Assembly (NCBI GenBank): GCA_964556885.1
Contig: CAZKYP010000032.1
Location: forward strand, 1 to 23,533
DNA length: 23,533 bases
From: CAZKYP01 sp964556885
GTDB taxonomy: Bacteria > Planctomycetota > Phycisphaerae > Sedimentisphaerales > Anaerobacaceae
Direction: 5' to 3'
Program-made: the position numbers and the translations under genes
The notes under the pieces: generated by a model
Seen by the model: the letters and a program-made list of their open reading frames with translations, nothing else
Database searches by the model: none
What the model was told of the DNA's origin: nothing
In this document: positions 1 through 7,881 of the stretch, piece after piece
Layout of the letters: each line of letters starts with the position of its first letter
Numbering within the stretch: the stretch's first letter is position 1

Positions 1-27
1 AACGGGTAATCGCGTGCTACAAAATAA

Positions 28-56
28 TTGCTAAAAACAAACAAAAGTGCTATAAA
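28..56 (+). promoter_or_regulatory. putative sigma70-type promoter of the export operon
   Basis: A TTGCTA hexamer (28-33) and a TATAAA hexamer (51-56) are separated by exactly 17 bases, close to the sigma70 consensus. It lies about 130 bases upstream of the GAF-HlyD gene and would drive the three + strand export genes. Called by eye in AT-rich DNA, so chance matches are possible. Confidence 0.4.
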
Positions 57-186
57 GAAAGTTCCGATATCAGTTGTAAGTTACCCCGTTCGGATTATCA
101 CGCAATCTGGACAAGATTAAGGATGATCTTGTTCTAATGAGCCTTATGGAGATACCATTTAAGGAGACAGTTGCGGTCGAGAACTT

Positions 187-1872
187 ATGTATCAATCGCA
201 GGATAAAAACGCAAATAAACATGCTGATGAAGCCACTTCTGAGCTGGTTGAGCTGATGGAAAGACTCAAACAACCTGATATTAATCCTGCGCAATTACTG
301 GAGGATTTATTGGCGATACAGTGTCTTCTGGGGCTTGCTGACAGCGGTGCAATCTTACGACTCAATCAGGAAAAAAATGTCGATGTCCTGGCCTTATATC
401 CTCGTTTGGAAAAGGGTGGATCCACTCCGAAATGGCTGAAAGACTCGGTCGGATTCGCTCGTGAAGCGTTTCAGTCGGATAAGGTTCTTGTAAAGGCATT
501 AGATGGTTCAAGTCAGTCCCGTCATATTGTAACCGTTCCAATAAGCATAACCGATGTTAACAGAGTTGTTGCGGCGCTGGTTGTCATTACTGATAGTAAA
601 ACTGCTCTTGAATCGATTTCTCAAAAACTGCAATTATCGATTGCGATTTTAAGTCGCTCATGGATGGGCAATGGTCAAAAGAACTGGCAGGAAAACTACC
701 AACGTCTCCGGCAGGCGATGGAGACGCTTTCAGCAATCAACCAGCATGATCGGTTCACAAGTACCGCCATGGCACTCTGTAACGAAGTAGCTTCTCAGTG
801 TCAGTGTGAACGAGTAAGCATCGGCTTTCTGAAAGGAAGATACGTTCGATTACAGGCTATGAGCCACACCGAGCACTTCGTTCGAAAAATGAAGATTGTC
901 CAGGATATTGAAGCCACGATGGAAGAGTGCCTGGACCAGGACTGCGAAATTCTTTTTCCAGCTCCACAAGAAGCGACATATATCAGTCGAACCGCGGCGG
1001 AACTATCCAGACAGTATGGTCCTCTAACAATCCTGAGTGTGCCAATACGACGGGATGGCCAGGTGCGTGCGGTTCTGACTCTTGAGAGGTTGGCAGACAA
1101 GCCGTTTACTCTTGAAGAGGTAGAAGTTATTCGACTTGCCTGTGAACTATGCACAGTCAGGTTGTTAAGCCTGTATGAACATGATCGGTGGATCGGAGCC
1201 AGAGCAGCCGTAAAAGCACGAAGCGTATTTGCTGCGGCGGTAGGGCCGAAACATACGTGGAAAAAGGTTTTGGCTGTTGCAATCCTCGGTGCAATATTGT
1301 TCTTAACGTTTGCCAGGGGACAGTATCGAGCGAAGGCCCCCTTTATTATCGAGGCAACCTACCAACAAGTCATCCCGGCACCTTTTGACGGATATATTAA
1401 GAATGTTGAAGTTGAGATCGGTGACATGGTTGAGGGCGGCGAGTCNNNNNNNNNNNNNNNNNNNNNNNNNNNNNNNNNNNNNNNNNNNNNNNNNNNNNNN
1501 NNNNNNNNNNNNNNNNNNNNNNNNNNNNNNNNNNNNNNNNNNNNNGAGATTGCTCCGCTCGAATCGCTGCGGGCACAACTGTTAGTGCCTGAAGATGAGA
1601 TAGTTGATATCGATATCGGCCAGGAAGGATACCTGGCCACAGTCTCTTTCCCGGCCCAGCGAATCAAATTTGTAGTTGAGCGTGTCAATCCGATGGCTGA
1701 AGTGGTCAACAATCGCAATGTTTTTAAGGTTCGTGTCAAACTGCTGGAAACACGCCAGTGGATGCGTCCCGGGATGGAGGGCGTAGCCAAGGTCTCGGTA
1801 GGCAAGCGGCGGTATGTCTGGATTTGGACACGAAAGGTTGTCAACTGGATACGAATGAAGCTCTGGCTCTAA
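187..1872 (+). CDS. GAF-domain HlyD-family membrane fusion protein (interrupted by assembly gap)
   Basis: The protein combines a cytoplasmic sensor-like half with a periplasmic adaptor half. Residues about 40-155 look like a weak GAF fold. Residues about 185-335 are a clearer GAF domain, with CNEVASQCQCERVSIGFL and LSVPIRRDGQVRAVLTLE. One membrane helix follows at about 361-377. The first half of a biotinyl-lipoyl domain comes next (APFDGYIKNVEVEIGD, from residue 398), then the N gap. The HlyD beta-barrel resumes after the gap at EIAPLESLRAQLLVPEDE. The family normally has a coiled-coil hairpin and a second lipoyl half where the N run stands, so the real protein is probably longer than 561 residues. 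Both flanks are in the same frame, with no stop seen outside the gap. An in-frame stop at 158-162 and no other in-frame start codon make ATG 187 the best start; its SD is weak. It heads an operon with the M50 fusion and SecA-like genes. The role as a regulated inner-membrane adaptor is inferred. Confidence 0.85.
   Translation: MYQSQDKNANKHADEATSELVELMERLKQPDINPAQLLEDLLAIQCLLGLADSGAILRLNQEKNVDVLALYPRLEKGGSTPKWLKDSVGFAREAFQSDKVLVKALDGSSQSRHIVTVPISITDVNRVVAALVVITDSKTALESISQKLQLSIAILSRSWMGNGQKNWQENYQRLRQAMETLSAINQHDRFTSTAMALCNEVASQCQCERVSIGFLKGRYVRLQAMSHTEHFVRKMKIVQDIEATMEECLDQDCEILFPAPQEATYISRTAAELSRQYGPLTILSVPIRRDGQVRAVLTLERLADKPFTLEEVEVIRLACELCTVRLLSLYEHDRWIGARAAVKARSVFAAAVGPKHTWKKVLAVAILGAILFLTFARGQYRAKAPFIIEATYQQVIPAPFDGYIKNVEVEIGDMVEGGEXXXXXXXXXXXXXXXXXXXXXXXXXXXXXXXXXXEIAPLESLRAQLLVPEDEIVDIDIGQEGYLATVSFPAQRIKFVVERVNPMAEVVNNRNVFKVRVKLLETRQWMRPGMEGVAKVSVGKRRYVWIWTRKVVNWIRMKLWL
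1446..1545. other. assembly gap of 100 N
   Basis: Exactly 100 undetermined bases lie inside the GAF-HlyD gene. A run of 100 is the usual placeholder for a gap of unknown size. It falls where the alpha-hairpin and second lipoyl half of an HlyD protein should be, typically nearer 100 residues than the 33 codons shown, so the true gap is likely about 300 bases. Confidence 0.95.
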
Positions 1873-1888
1873 ACATCAGAGATTTCTT

Positions 1889-4075
1889 ATGGCTGTAGAT
1901 CGTCCGACATTCCATGAAGCCTGGTATCGAATTGCAGACCTTAGTCCAAGGTTGTTGTCCGGTGTACAGGTCTACAGGCAGCAGTTTCGAGGACAGCTCT
2001 GGTACGTTCTCGAAAATCCTTCCAACAATCAATTTTCACGTATCAGTGAAGCGGCCTATCGATTTATTGGTATGCTCGATGGTAAGCGGACTGTATCGGA
2101 TGTCTGGCGTATATGCAATGAGCAGTTGGGCGATGCGGCCCCAACGCAGGGCGAAGTAATTCAGTTGCTTGCCCAGTTATACGGTACCAACCTTTTATAT
2201 ATAGATCTGCCGCCGGACAGCGAGAGCCTGTTTAATCGATATCAGAAACGGGTCAAAAGGGAAGTTCTGGGACAGCTTATGAACTTATTGTTCATTCGCA
2301 TCCCGCTGATTGATCCGGAAAACTTCCTTGTTCGCTGGGTAGGGGTATTCGGGCGGCTTTTCAGTTGGATTGGATTAATCTTCTGGTCGATACTGGTATT
2401 GACTGGACTTTATATTGTCATTGGCAATATTTCCGAACTGGTTCGCCAGAGCAGAGACGTCCTGGCCCCTGATAACCTGATGCTTCTGTATCTTAGTTTT
2501 GTAATAATAAAAATATTCCACGAGTTCAGTCATGCCTTCGCCTGCAAAAAGTTCGGGCAGCTCAATCGAAGCGGCGGGCAGGTTCACAGCATGGGAGTTA
2601 TGTTTCTGGTCTTCTTCCCGCTTCCTTACGTGGATGCATCCAGCGCCTGGGCATTCCGCAACAAATGGCACAGGGCTGTTGTCGGCCTGGCGGGGATGAT
2701 GGCAGAGGTTGCAATCGCAGCCATAGCCGCAATCGTGTGGTCTAATACGTCGACAGGGACGGTCCATATCATTGCATACAATGTCATTTTTGTAGCCAGT
2801 GTGTCGACACTGCTGTTCAATGGGAACCCGCTTCTGAGATTTGATGCCTATTATGTTCTTTCAGATTTGTTAGAGACACCGAATCTTGCTCAAAGGGCCA
2901 AGAGCTATCTTTACTATCTGGTAAAGCGATATGTCTGGGGACTTAAAAAAATACAAAACCCGGCGTATTCTTATGGAGAATGTGCCTGGTTTGTTTTTTT
3001 TGGTATAGCATCTACAGCTTACCGAATCTTCATCAGCATTAGAATATTATTGTTTTTGAACAAAAGATTACCGGAAGAGCTATTCATACTCGTTCCGTTC
3101 TTTGCAATCTCTGCGGTTATAGCATGGGTATTCGTTCCAATCGTCAAATTTTTCCAATACCTGGCCACAGGAGCCGAACTTGCGAGGAATCGTTTTCGGG
3201 CGATTGTCTCGACCTTTGGAACCTTTTGTCTGGTGATTGTCTGTATAGGGCTTATTCGAATGCCGGACCATTGGCGAGTTGAGGGAATCGTTGAGCCGGT
3301 TGATTTAGCTGTAGTTTATGCAAAAAGCGACGGATTTGTCGTCAGCTACCTGCCGTCAGGTACTGAGGTCTCTGAAGATGGACCGCCTCTTATAACAGCT
3401 AATAATCCTGAATTAACTGCCGAAAGATATATATTGATGGCAGAGCGTCAAGGTCTCGATGTAAAGCGGCGTCTTGCAGAGATGCAGGAAATTGCCGCCG
3501 CACAAATCTTCGAAGAACAAATCGAGGCTTTGGATGAAAAAATTGCACGAGTGGAATTCGAACTGGACAGTCTTAACCTCGAACCGCCATTCTCAGGTAC
3601 CTGGGTCGCACCTGATATAGAGCATACCAAAGGGACATATCTGAATCGCGGCCAAAATGTAGGTTTCGTGGCTGATTTAGACAATGTTGTCATACGAGCC
3701 ACTGCAGGTCAGAATGTCGCGGCAATATTGGTAGAGCAGGCTCTTAAGCAGGTTGAGATACGTGTTAAAGGCAGGCCGGAAATAATGTTTAGCGGCGAGA
3801 TTATACAAATATTTCCAGCCGGGCAAGAGCTTTTACCTTCCGATGCCCTGGGTTATACAGCAGGCGGCTCGATGCCGGTTATATCACAGGACCAGCGAGG
3901 TACAAGGACGGCGGAGAAATTTTTCGAGATTCGTATAAAGCCAAATATTAATGACTCTACTCGCTTGTTGACAGGCCAGCGAGTTATTGCAAGAATCCAG
4001 ATGTCACCTAAGCCGCTTATTATCCAGTGGTGGCAGTCTGCAAGGCAGTTGTTCCAGAGGAGGTTCCGCATTTAG
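1889..4075 (+). CDS. PqqD-like / M50 site-2 protease / HlyD-like fusion protein
   Basis: This 728-residue inner-membrane protein has three parts. Residues about 25-115 resemble PqqD, the peptide-binding winged-helix chaperone (RQQFRGQLWYVLENP ... AAYRFIGMLDGKRTVSDVW). Residues about 145-455 are a polytopic M50 (site-2) metalloprotease with the zinc motif HEFSH (H211, E212, H215) and the second motif NGNPLLRFDAYY (N313-P314, D319). The glycine that usually follows the aspartate is alanine here. Residues about 460-728 form a periplasmic HlyD-like region with a short coiled coil (about 510-560), lipoyl-like halves and a beta-barrel. It starts 16 bases after the GAF-HlyD gene and ends 1 base before the SecA-like ATG, so translation is probably coupled. 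Similar PqqD-M50 proteins occur beside peptide or bacteriocin export genes. I infer that the PqqD part recognises a leader and the protease acts during export; the substrate is unproven. Confidence 0.88.
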   Translation: MAVDRPTFHEAWYRIADLSPRLLSGVQVYRQQFRGQLWYVLENPSNNQFSRISEAAYRFIGMLDGKRTVSDVWRICNEQLGDAAPTQGEVIQLLAQLYGTNLLYIDLPPDSESLFNRYQKRVKREVLGQLMNLLFIRIPLIDPENFLVRWVGVFGRLFSWIGLIFWSILVLTGLYIVIGNISELVRQSRDVLAPDNLMLLYLSFVIIKIFHEFSHAFACKKFGQLNRSGGQVHSMGVMFLVFFPLPYVDASSAWAFRNKWHRAVVGLAGMMAEVAIAAIAAIVWSNTSTGTVHIIAYNVIFVASVSTLLFNGNPLLRFDAYYVLSDLLETPNLAQRAKSYLYYLVKRYVWGLKKIQNPAYSYGECAWFVFFGIASTAYRIFISIRILLFLNKRLPEELFILVPFFAISAVIAWVFVPIVKFFQYLATGAELARNRFRAIVSTFGTFCLVIVCIGLIRMPDHWRVEGIVEPVDLAVVYAKSDGFVVSYLPSGTEVSEDGPPLITANNPELTAERYILMAERQGLDVKRRLAEMQEIAAAQIFEEQIEALDEKIARVEFELDSLNLEPPFSGTWVAPDIEHTKGTYLNRGQNVGFVADLDNVVIRATAGQNVAAILVEQALKQVEIRVKGRPEIMFSGEIIQIFPAGQELLPSDALGYTAGGSMPVISQDQRGTRTAEKFFEIRIKPNINDSTRLLTGQRVIARIQMSPKPLIIQWWQSARQLFQRRFRI

Positions 4076-4076
4076 C

Positions 4077-6068
4077 ATGGCCACAATTCCAAGTGCAACA
4101 TGGCGAATGCTTGATCAGCGTATATCGGACAAACCTCTACCCAGAGGTCTGGATGCCGCCTGGGATGTTGGTATAGGGCTTATAGATAAAGCATTAATCA
4201 GGCCGCGATTGCACAGGTTTCTAAATCGTGCAGAAAAAGTGCTCACCCTAGAAAACCATTTTTTTCGGATGACCGATGCCAAATTGCGCAAGGCTACTGA
4301 TGAATTGAAAGAAATATTCCGCTGCCGCAGAGACAATGATTGCGACCTCGAGCGAGCCTTTGCATTGGTCCGGGAAGTAGCGGCCCGGCAGTTAGACCAG
4401 AGACATTTTCAGGTTCAGATTGCAGGTGCCTTTGCTCTTGAAAGCGGTTGCGTTACAGAGATGGCTACGGGTGAGGGTAAGACACTGACTGCCACGATGC
4501 CTGCAACAGTAGCCGGCTGGAGAGGTAAAGGCTGTCACATTATTACGGTCAACGACTATCTGGCCAGGCGCGATGCCGAGTGGATGGGCCGGATTTATCG
4601 CTTCTGCGGCCTGAGTGTCGCATATATAGAGCAACCAATGCTCCAAGTCGACCGTCGAGCAGCATACATGGCTGATATAACTTACTGCACGAACAAGGAG
4701 GTGACCGCCGATTTTCTCCGTGACCGACTAATTTTAGGCCGTTCAAAAGGACTTAGTTCGACACTCCTTTCAAGGATATCTAAAGCCGGCCGGCCGGTAA
4801 CGGATAGATTGGTACAGCGAGGACTCAATTTTGCCATTGTGGATGAAGCAGACTCTGTCCTTATCGATGAGGCGGTTACGCCACTTATTATCTCAGGACA
4901 GGCCCCCAATCCGGAGCAGATTGAGGCGTTTCGCCAGGCGGCGGATGTAGTGACACACTTGAACCTGCAGATAGATTATCGCATCAATCCTCGCTATCGT
5001 GAGGTCGAATTAACCAAAGAAGGTAAAGCTCACCTGGCAGAATTGTCTGAGAGGTTCGGCAACATCTGGCAGGGAGCCCGACGTCGTGAAGAGATTGCTA
5101 CCAAGGCACTGATTGCAAAGGAACTTTACCTGTCGGGCAAGCAGTATGTAATCGATGACGGCAAGGTAGTGATTGTCGATGAATTTACCGGAAGGCTTAT
5201 GCCGGACCGGAGCTGGCGTGACGGTTTGCATCAGGCTGTCGAGGCCAAGGAAAACCTTGAAGTTACTCCGCCCAAAGATACTTATGCGCGTATTAGTTTC
5301 CAGCGATTCTTCAGGATGTACAGTAAACTATCCGGTATGACCGGAACGGCCAGAGAAGCCGCAAATGAATTCTGGCAGATATATCACCTGCCCATTGTGG
5401 TAATTCCGACGAATCGTCCATGTATAAGGAAGAACCTTCCGGATATGATATTGCCTTCAGAATCCATCAAGTGGAATAGAATCTTATCGGAGATTTGCCG
5501 CGTTCACGAGACCGGAAGACCTGTACTGATAGGTACGCGAAGTGTCCGGGACAGTGAACATCTGAGCGGTTTTCTCACCTCAAAAAACCTGAGCCACCAA
5601 GTGCTCAATGCTGTCTATCACAAACAGGAAGCACAAATCGTGGCCGGTGCCGGTCAACCGGGAGCAATCACAGTGGCGACCAATATGGCCGGTCGTGGCA
5701 CAGATATTAAACTTGGCAGGGGAGTGGCCCAGAAGGGAGGACTCCACGTAATAGCGACCGAAAGGAATGAATCCGGCCGCATCGACAGGCAGTTATTCGG
5801 GCGATGTGCACGCCAGGGCGACCCCGGCAGCGCACAGGCAATAGTATGCCTTGAAGATGAGTTTGTATCCCGGTATGCGAAAAACTGCGTTTCGTTACTG
5901 AAAAAATGGTATGCTAATTCTACTGATGATATTTCTTCTGTTCCGACCAGAGCAGTTTTCCGCCTGGCCCAGAAGCGAGCCGAAAGACTTGCCTTACATC
6001 AACGTAAATCAGTTATGAAAACGGACCACTGGCTCGAAGAGCAGCTTAGCTTCGCCGGAAAAGAGTAG
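4077..6068 (+). CDS. SecA-like ATPase lacking the C-terminal translocation region
   Basis: A 663-residue DEAD-type motor of the SecA family. Visible motifs are Walker A MATGEGKT (129-136), VNDYLARRDAEWMG, DEAD Walker B (256-259) followed by SVLIDEAVTPLIISG, VDEFTGR (D368) and SFQRFFRMYSKLSGMTGTA. Then come TNMAGRGTDI (535-544) and the arginine-finger motif QLFGRCARQGDPGS (572-585). After AQKRAERLALHQRK, the start of the helical scaffold, only about 20 residues remain, ending WLEEQLSFAGKE. Housekeeping SecA is about 900 residues, so most of the scaffold helix, the two-helix finger, the wing domain and the zinc-binding tail are absent. ATG 4077 is chosen because AGAGGAGG (4056-4063) precedes it by 13 bases and it lies 1 base after the M50 gene stop; upstream in-frame codons overlap that gene. 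This is an accessory SecA-like protein, probably energising the neighbouring export machinery (inferred), not the housekeeping secA. Confidence 0.9.
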   Translation: MATIPSATWRMLDQRISDKPLPRGLDAAWDVGIGLIDKALIRPRLHRFLNRAEKVLTLENHFFRMTDAKLRKATDELKEIFRCRRDNDCDLERAFALVREVAARQLDQRHFQVQIAGAFALESGCVTEMATGEGKTLTATMPATVAGWRGKGCHIITVNDYLARRDAEWMGRIYRFCGLSVAYIEQPMLQVDRRAAYMADITYCTNKEVTADFLRDRLILGRSKGLSSTLLSRISKAGRPVTDRLVQRGLNFAIVDEADSVLIDEAVTPLIISGQAPNPEQIEAFRQAADVVTHLNLQIDYRINPRYREVELTKEGKAHLAELSERFGNIWQGARRREEIATKALIAKELYLSGKQYVIDDGKVVIVDEFTGRLMPDRSWRDGLHQAVEAKENLEVTPPKDTYARISFQRFFRMYSKLSGMTGTAREAANEFWQIYHLPIVVIPTNRPCIRKNLPDMILPSESIKWNRILSEICRVHETGRPVLIGTRSVRDSEHLSGFLTSKNLSHQVLNAVYHKQEAQIVAGAGQPGAITVATNMAGRGTDIKLGRGVAQKGGLHVIATERNESGRIDRQLFGRCARQGDPGSAQAIVCLEDEFVSRYAKNCVSLLKKWYANSTDDISSVPTRAVFRLAQKRAERLALHQRKSVMKTDHWLEEQLSFAGKE

Positions 6069-6078
6069 TTGCTGAATT

Positions 6079-7863
6079 TTAATCCGTTGATTCACTATCC
6101 TGATCTGAGATAGCCGGAAGTGAGGTTTGTACCTGATGCATTTCCAGCACAGTGCCGGTGGTTTGAGCCAGTTCTGCCAAAGAAATATTAAAATCAGCGA
6201 TGGCCTTTATTTCAGCATGCTGGGCATTTGCCAGGGCTTCCTGGGCCTGAAGTTTGACCAGCAGAAATTCTGGTGTGAGCCTCTCTCGTATCTCTTCAGA
6301 GTCCCCTAACGTTTGTAAATGAATTCTCGCCGCATTAGCAGCATCTTGCTGGACCTGGATTTCAGCATGGTTAGTTTGGACCATTCTGATTCTTTCCCTG
6401 CCCTGCAAAGCAACCTGGTCGGCAACGTTCTGCAAAATGGAAATGGCTTTCCTGCGTTCGAGTTTTCTCTTGAACAGCTCGGCTTGCCGTTTACGATTGC
6501 CGAACGGATATTCAAGAGTTAAACCAATTGCATAACTGACATAGTCGCTGTTCTTTAACCGGTCATAGGCTGTGCGAGGATGTCTGGCTATGCCCTGTGT
6601 TCTTGCCGAAGCTACCAGGTCCAGTCGCGGCATATCCCGATTATCTGCAACACGATAGTTGATATCTGCAATCACAATCCCGACCCGCGCCTGCTGAACT
6701 ACGGGATTTTTCTTCACGGCCAAAGACAGAATCTCGGATGTATCAAGCTTATCTATCTCTATGGATGGTGCTGTGACAGGTACGATTTCCATGTCATCGA
6801 GCATATTGATTTGCGAATCAGCCATCAGCCGCAATAAGGCATCCTGTGCATCCAAAACAATTTTCTTTGTTAGAATCAATGTTGCCTCGCGGGCCTTCAG
6901 TGAAGCCTCGGTCTGCTTGATTTGTACATCAGTAGCATCGATTTCGCTGCGGCCCTCCACCTTCTGTAGTGTTTCAATCGTTCTATCCAATAAACTCTGT
7001 TGAATCTCAAGGTCCTTGCGGGCCTGAACCAGCCGCCAATAAGCAGATATGACTTCTGTTGAAATATCCTCTGCCTTTTGTCGAAAACCTAAAAGTGTAA
7101 CATCATAATTGAGTCTGGCTATATCTACCCCGGCAAGATTGACTTTTTCCCATGCATCGCGTAACAGCGGCTGTCTTACTTCAAAAGCGAGTATCGGTTC
7201 ATATCGAGTAGGAAGTGTCCTGCCTGCCAAATCGTCCCAACTGCGATTCAAGGCATAGCTCATAGACCATTCCGAACCTGTAATACCTTTTTGTTTTATT
7301 CCGGACTGCATTGCCCGGGTATCCGACTGGCCGGCCTGAAATATGCTGTTGACAGGATTGTCTTCCTGTTCGAAGTTTACGCTGCCGAACGCAGTTATAT
7401 CGAACTCTGAAGCTGCCTGTGTTACTTCCAGTCTTGCAATCGACGGATCGTAACTCACTATCCTGATTTCCGGGCTGTTGGCAAGAGTCCTTCCAATAGC
7501 CTGCTCGATAGTTAACAGGGCGGTTTTTTTGCCGGTATTGGGATCTGTAACAATCTCGATATTCGGTAAAGGGGATTCCTGTTCAGAGTCCGGTCTGAGC
7601 AGATCCAAAGGACGTTGCGAGTCTTCTCCCTGGGTATCGACTCTTTTCTGAGGACCCTGCTCGGAAAGTGCCCTCTGATAGTCTTTAACGATACCTTGTT
7701 CATCCACCTTATCAGACACGCAACCAGTAATAGATATTATAATCAGAATAGCTGTGATTGCATAACGTAGGATGGGCAGGTTCTCCTGCCCATGCGGTTT
7801 TGGTTGCGTTGTGTTATACAGCATGGGCAAGCAAGTTGCCCATCCTACAATTTTATAATTCAT
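6079..7863 (-). CDS. TolC-family outer-membrane efflux lipoprotein
   Basis: A 594-residue TolC-type outer-membrane channel protein. It has two long helical repeat regions (about 250-350 and 440-580) separated by beta-rich stretches. Recognisable signatures include VRQPLLRDAWEKVNLAGVDIARLNYDV, SAYWRLVQARKDLEIQQSLLDRT and IGLTLEYPFGNRKRQAELFKRKLER. The N-terminus carries a hydrophobic stretch and lipobox ITGC (Cys48), so it is probably a lipoprotein. ATG 7863 is chosen because AGAGGA lies 8 bases upstream, just past the adaptor gene stop (18-base spacing). Residues 6-33 are encoded by an inserted palindromic element; without 84 bases the signal peptide would be a normal 20-residue one. It is co-directional with the adaptor gene and converges tail-to-tail with the SecA-like gene, 10 bases apart. 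It would form the outer-membrane exit duct. Confidence 0.9.
   Translation of the reverse strand: MNYKIVGWATCLPMLYNTTQPKPHGQENLPILRYAITAILIIISITGCVSDKVDEQGIVKDYQRALSEQGPQKRVDTQGEDSQRPLDLLRPDSEQESPLPNIEIVTDPNTGKKTALLTIEQAIGRTLANSPEIRIVSYDPSIARLEVTQAASEFDITAFGSVNFEQEDNPVNSIFQAGQSDTRAMQSGIKQKGITGSEWSMSYALNRSWDDLAGRTLPTRYEPILAFEVRQPLLRDAWEKVNLAGVDIARLNYDVTLLGFRQKAEDISTEVISAYWRLVQARKDLEIQQSLLDRTIETLQKVEGRSEIDATDVQIKQTEASLKAREATLILTKKIVLDAQDALLRLMADSQINMLDDMEIVPVTAPSIEIDKLDTSEILSLAVKKNPVVQQARVGIVIADINYRVADNRDMPRLDLVASARTQGIARHPRTAYDRLKNSDYVSYAIGLTLEYPFGNRKRQAELFKRKLERRKAISILQNVADQVALQGRERIRMVQTNHAEIQVQQDAANAARIHLQTLGDSEEIRERLTPEFLLVKLQAQEALANAQHAEIKAIADFNISLAELAQTTGTVLEMHQVQTSLPAISDQDSESTD
7767..7848. 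repeat. 82-bp REP/BIME-like palindromic element inside tolC
   Basis: The ends are a perfect 12-bp inverted repeat: GTAGGATGGGCA at 7767-7778 and TGCCCATCCTAC at 7837-7848. Each end also folds on itself: GATGGGCA with TGCCCAT on the left, and GCATGGGCA with TGCCCAT on the right, giving two hairpins around a 30-base spacer. This is the architecture of REP doublets mobilised by RAYT transposases. It lies in the signal-peptide coding region of the TolC gene, beginning exactly after codon 5. No second copy was found in the window, and no RAYT gene is present. Confidence 0.75.
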
Positions 7864-7881
7864 TCTATTATTCCTCTGTCT

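Noticed and set aside
3987..4076. Upstream extension of the SecA-like gene overlapping the M50 gene
   Set aside because: ATG 4077 has a strong SD and follows the previous stop by one base. The extension would only re-read the M50 gene in another frame.
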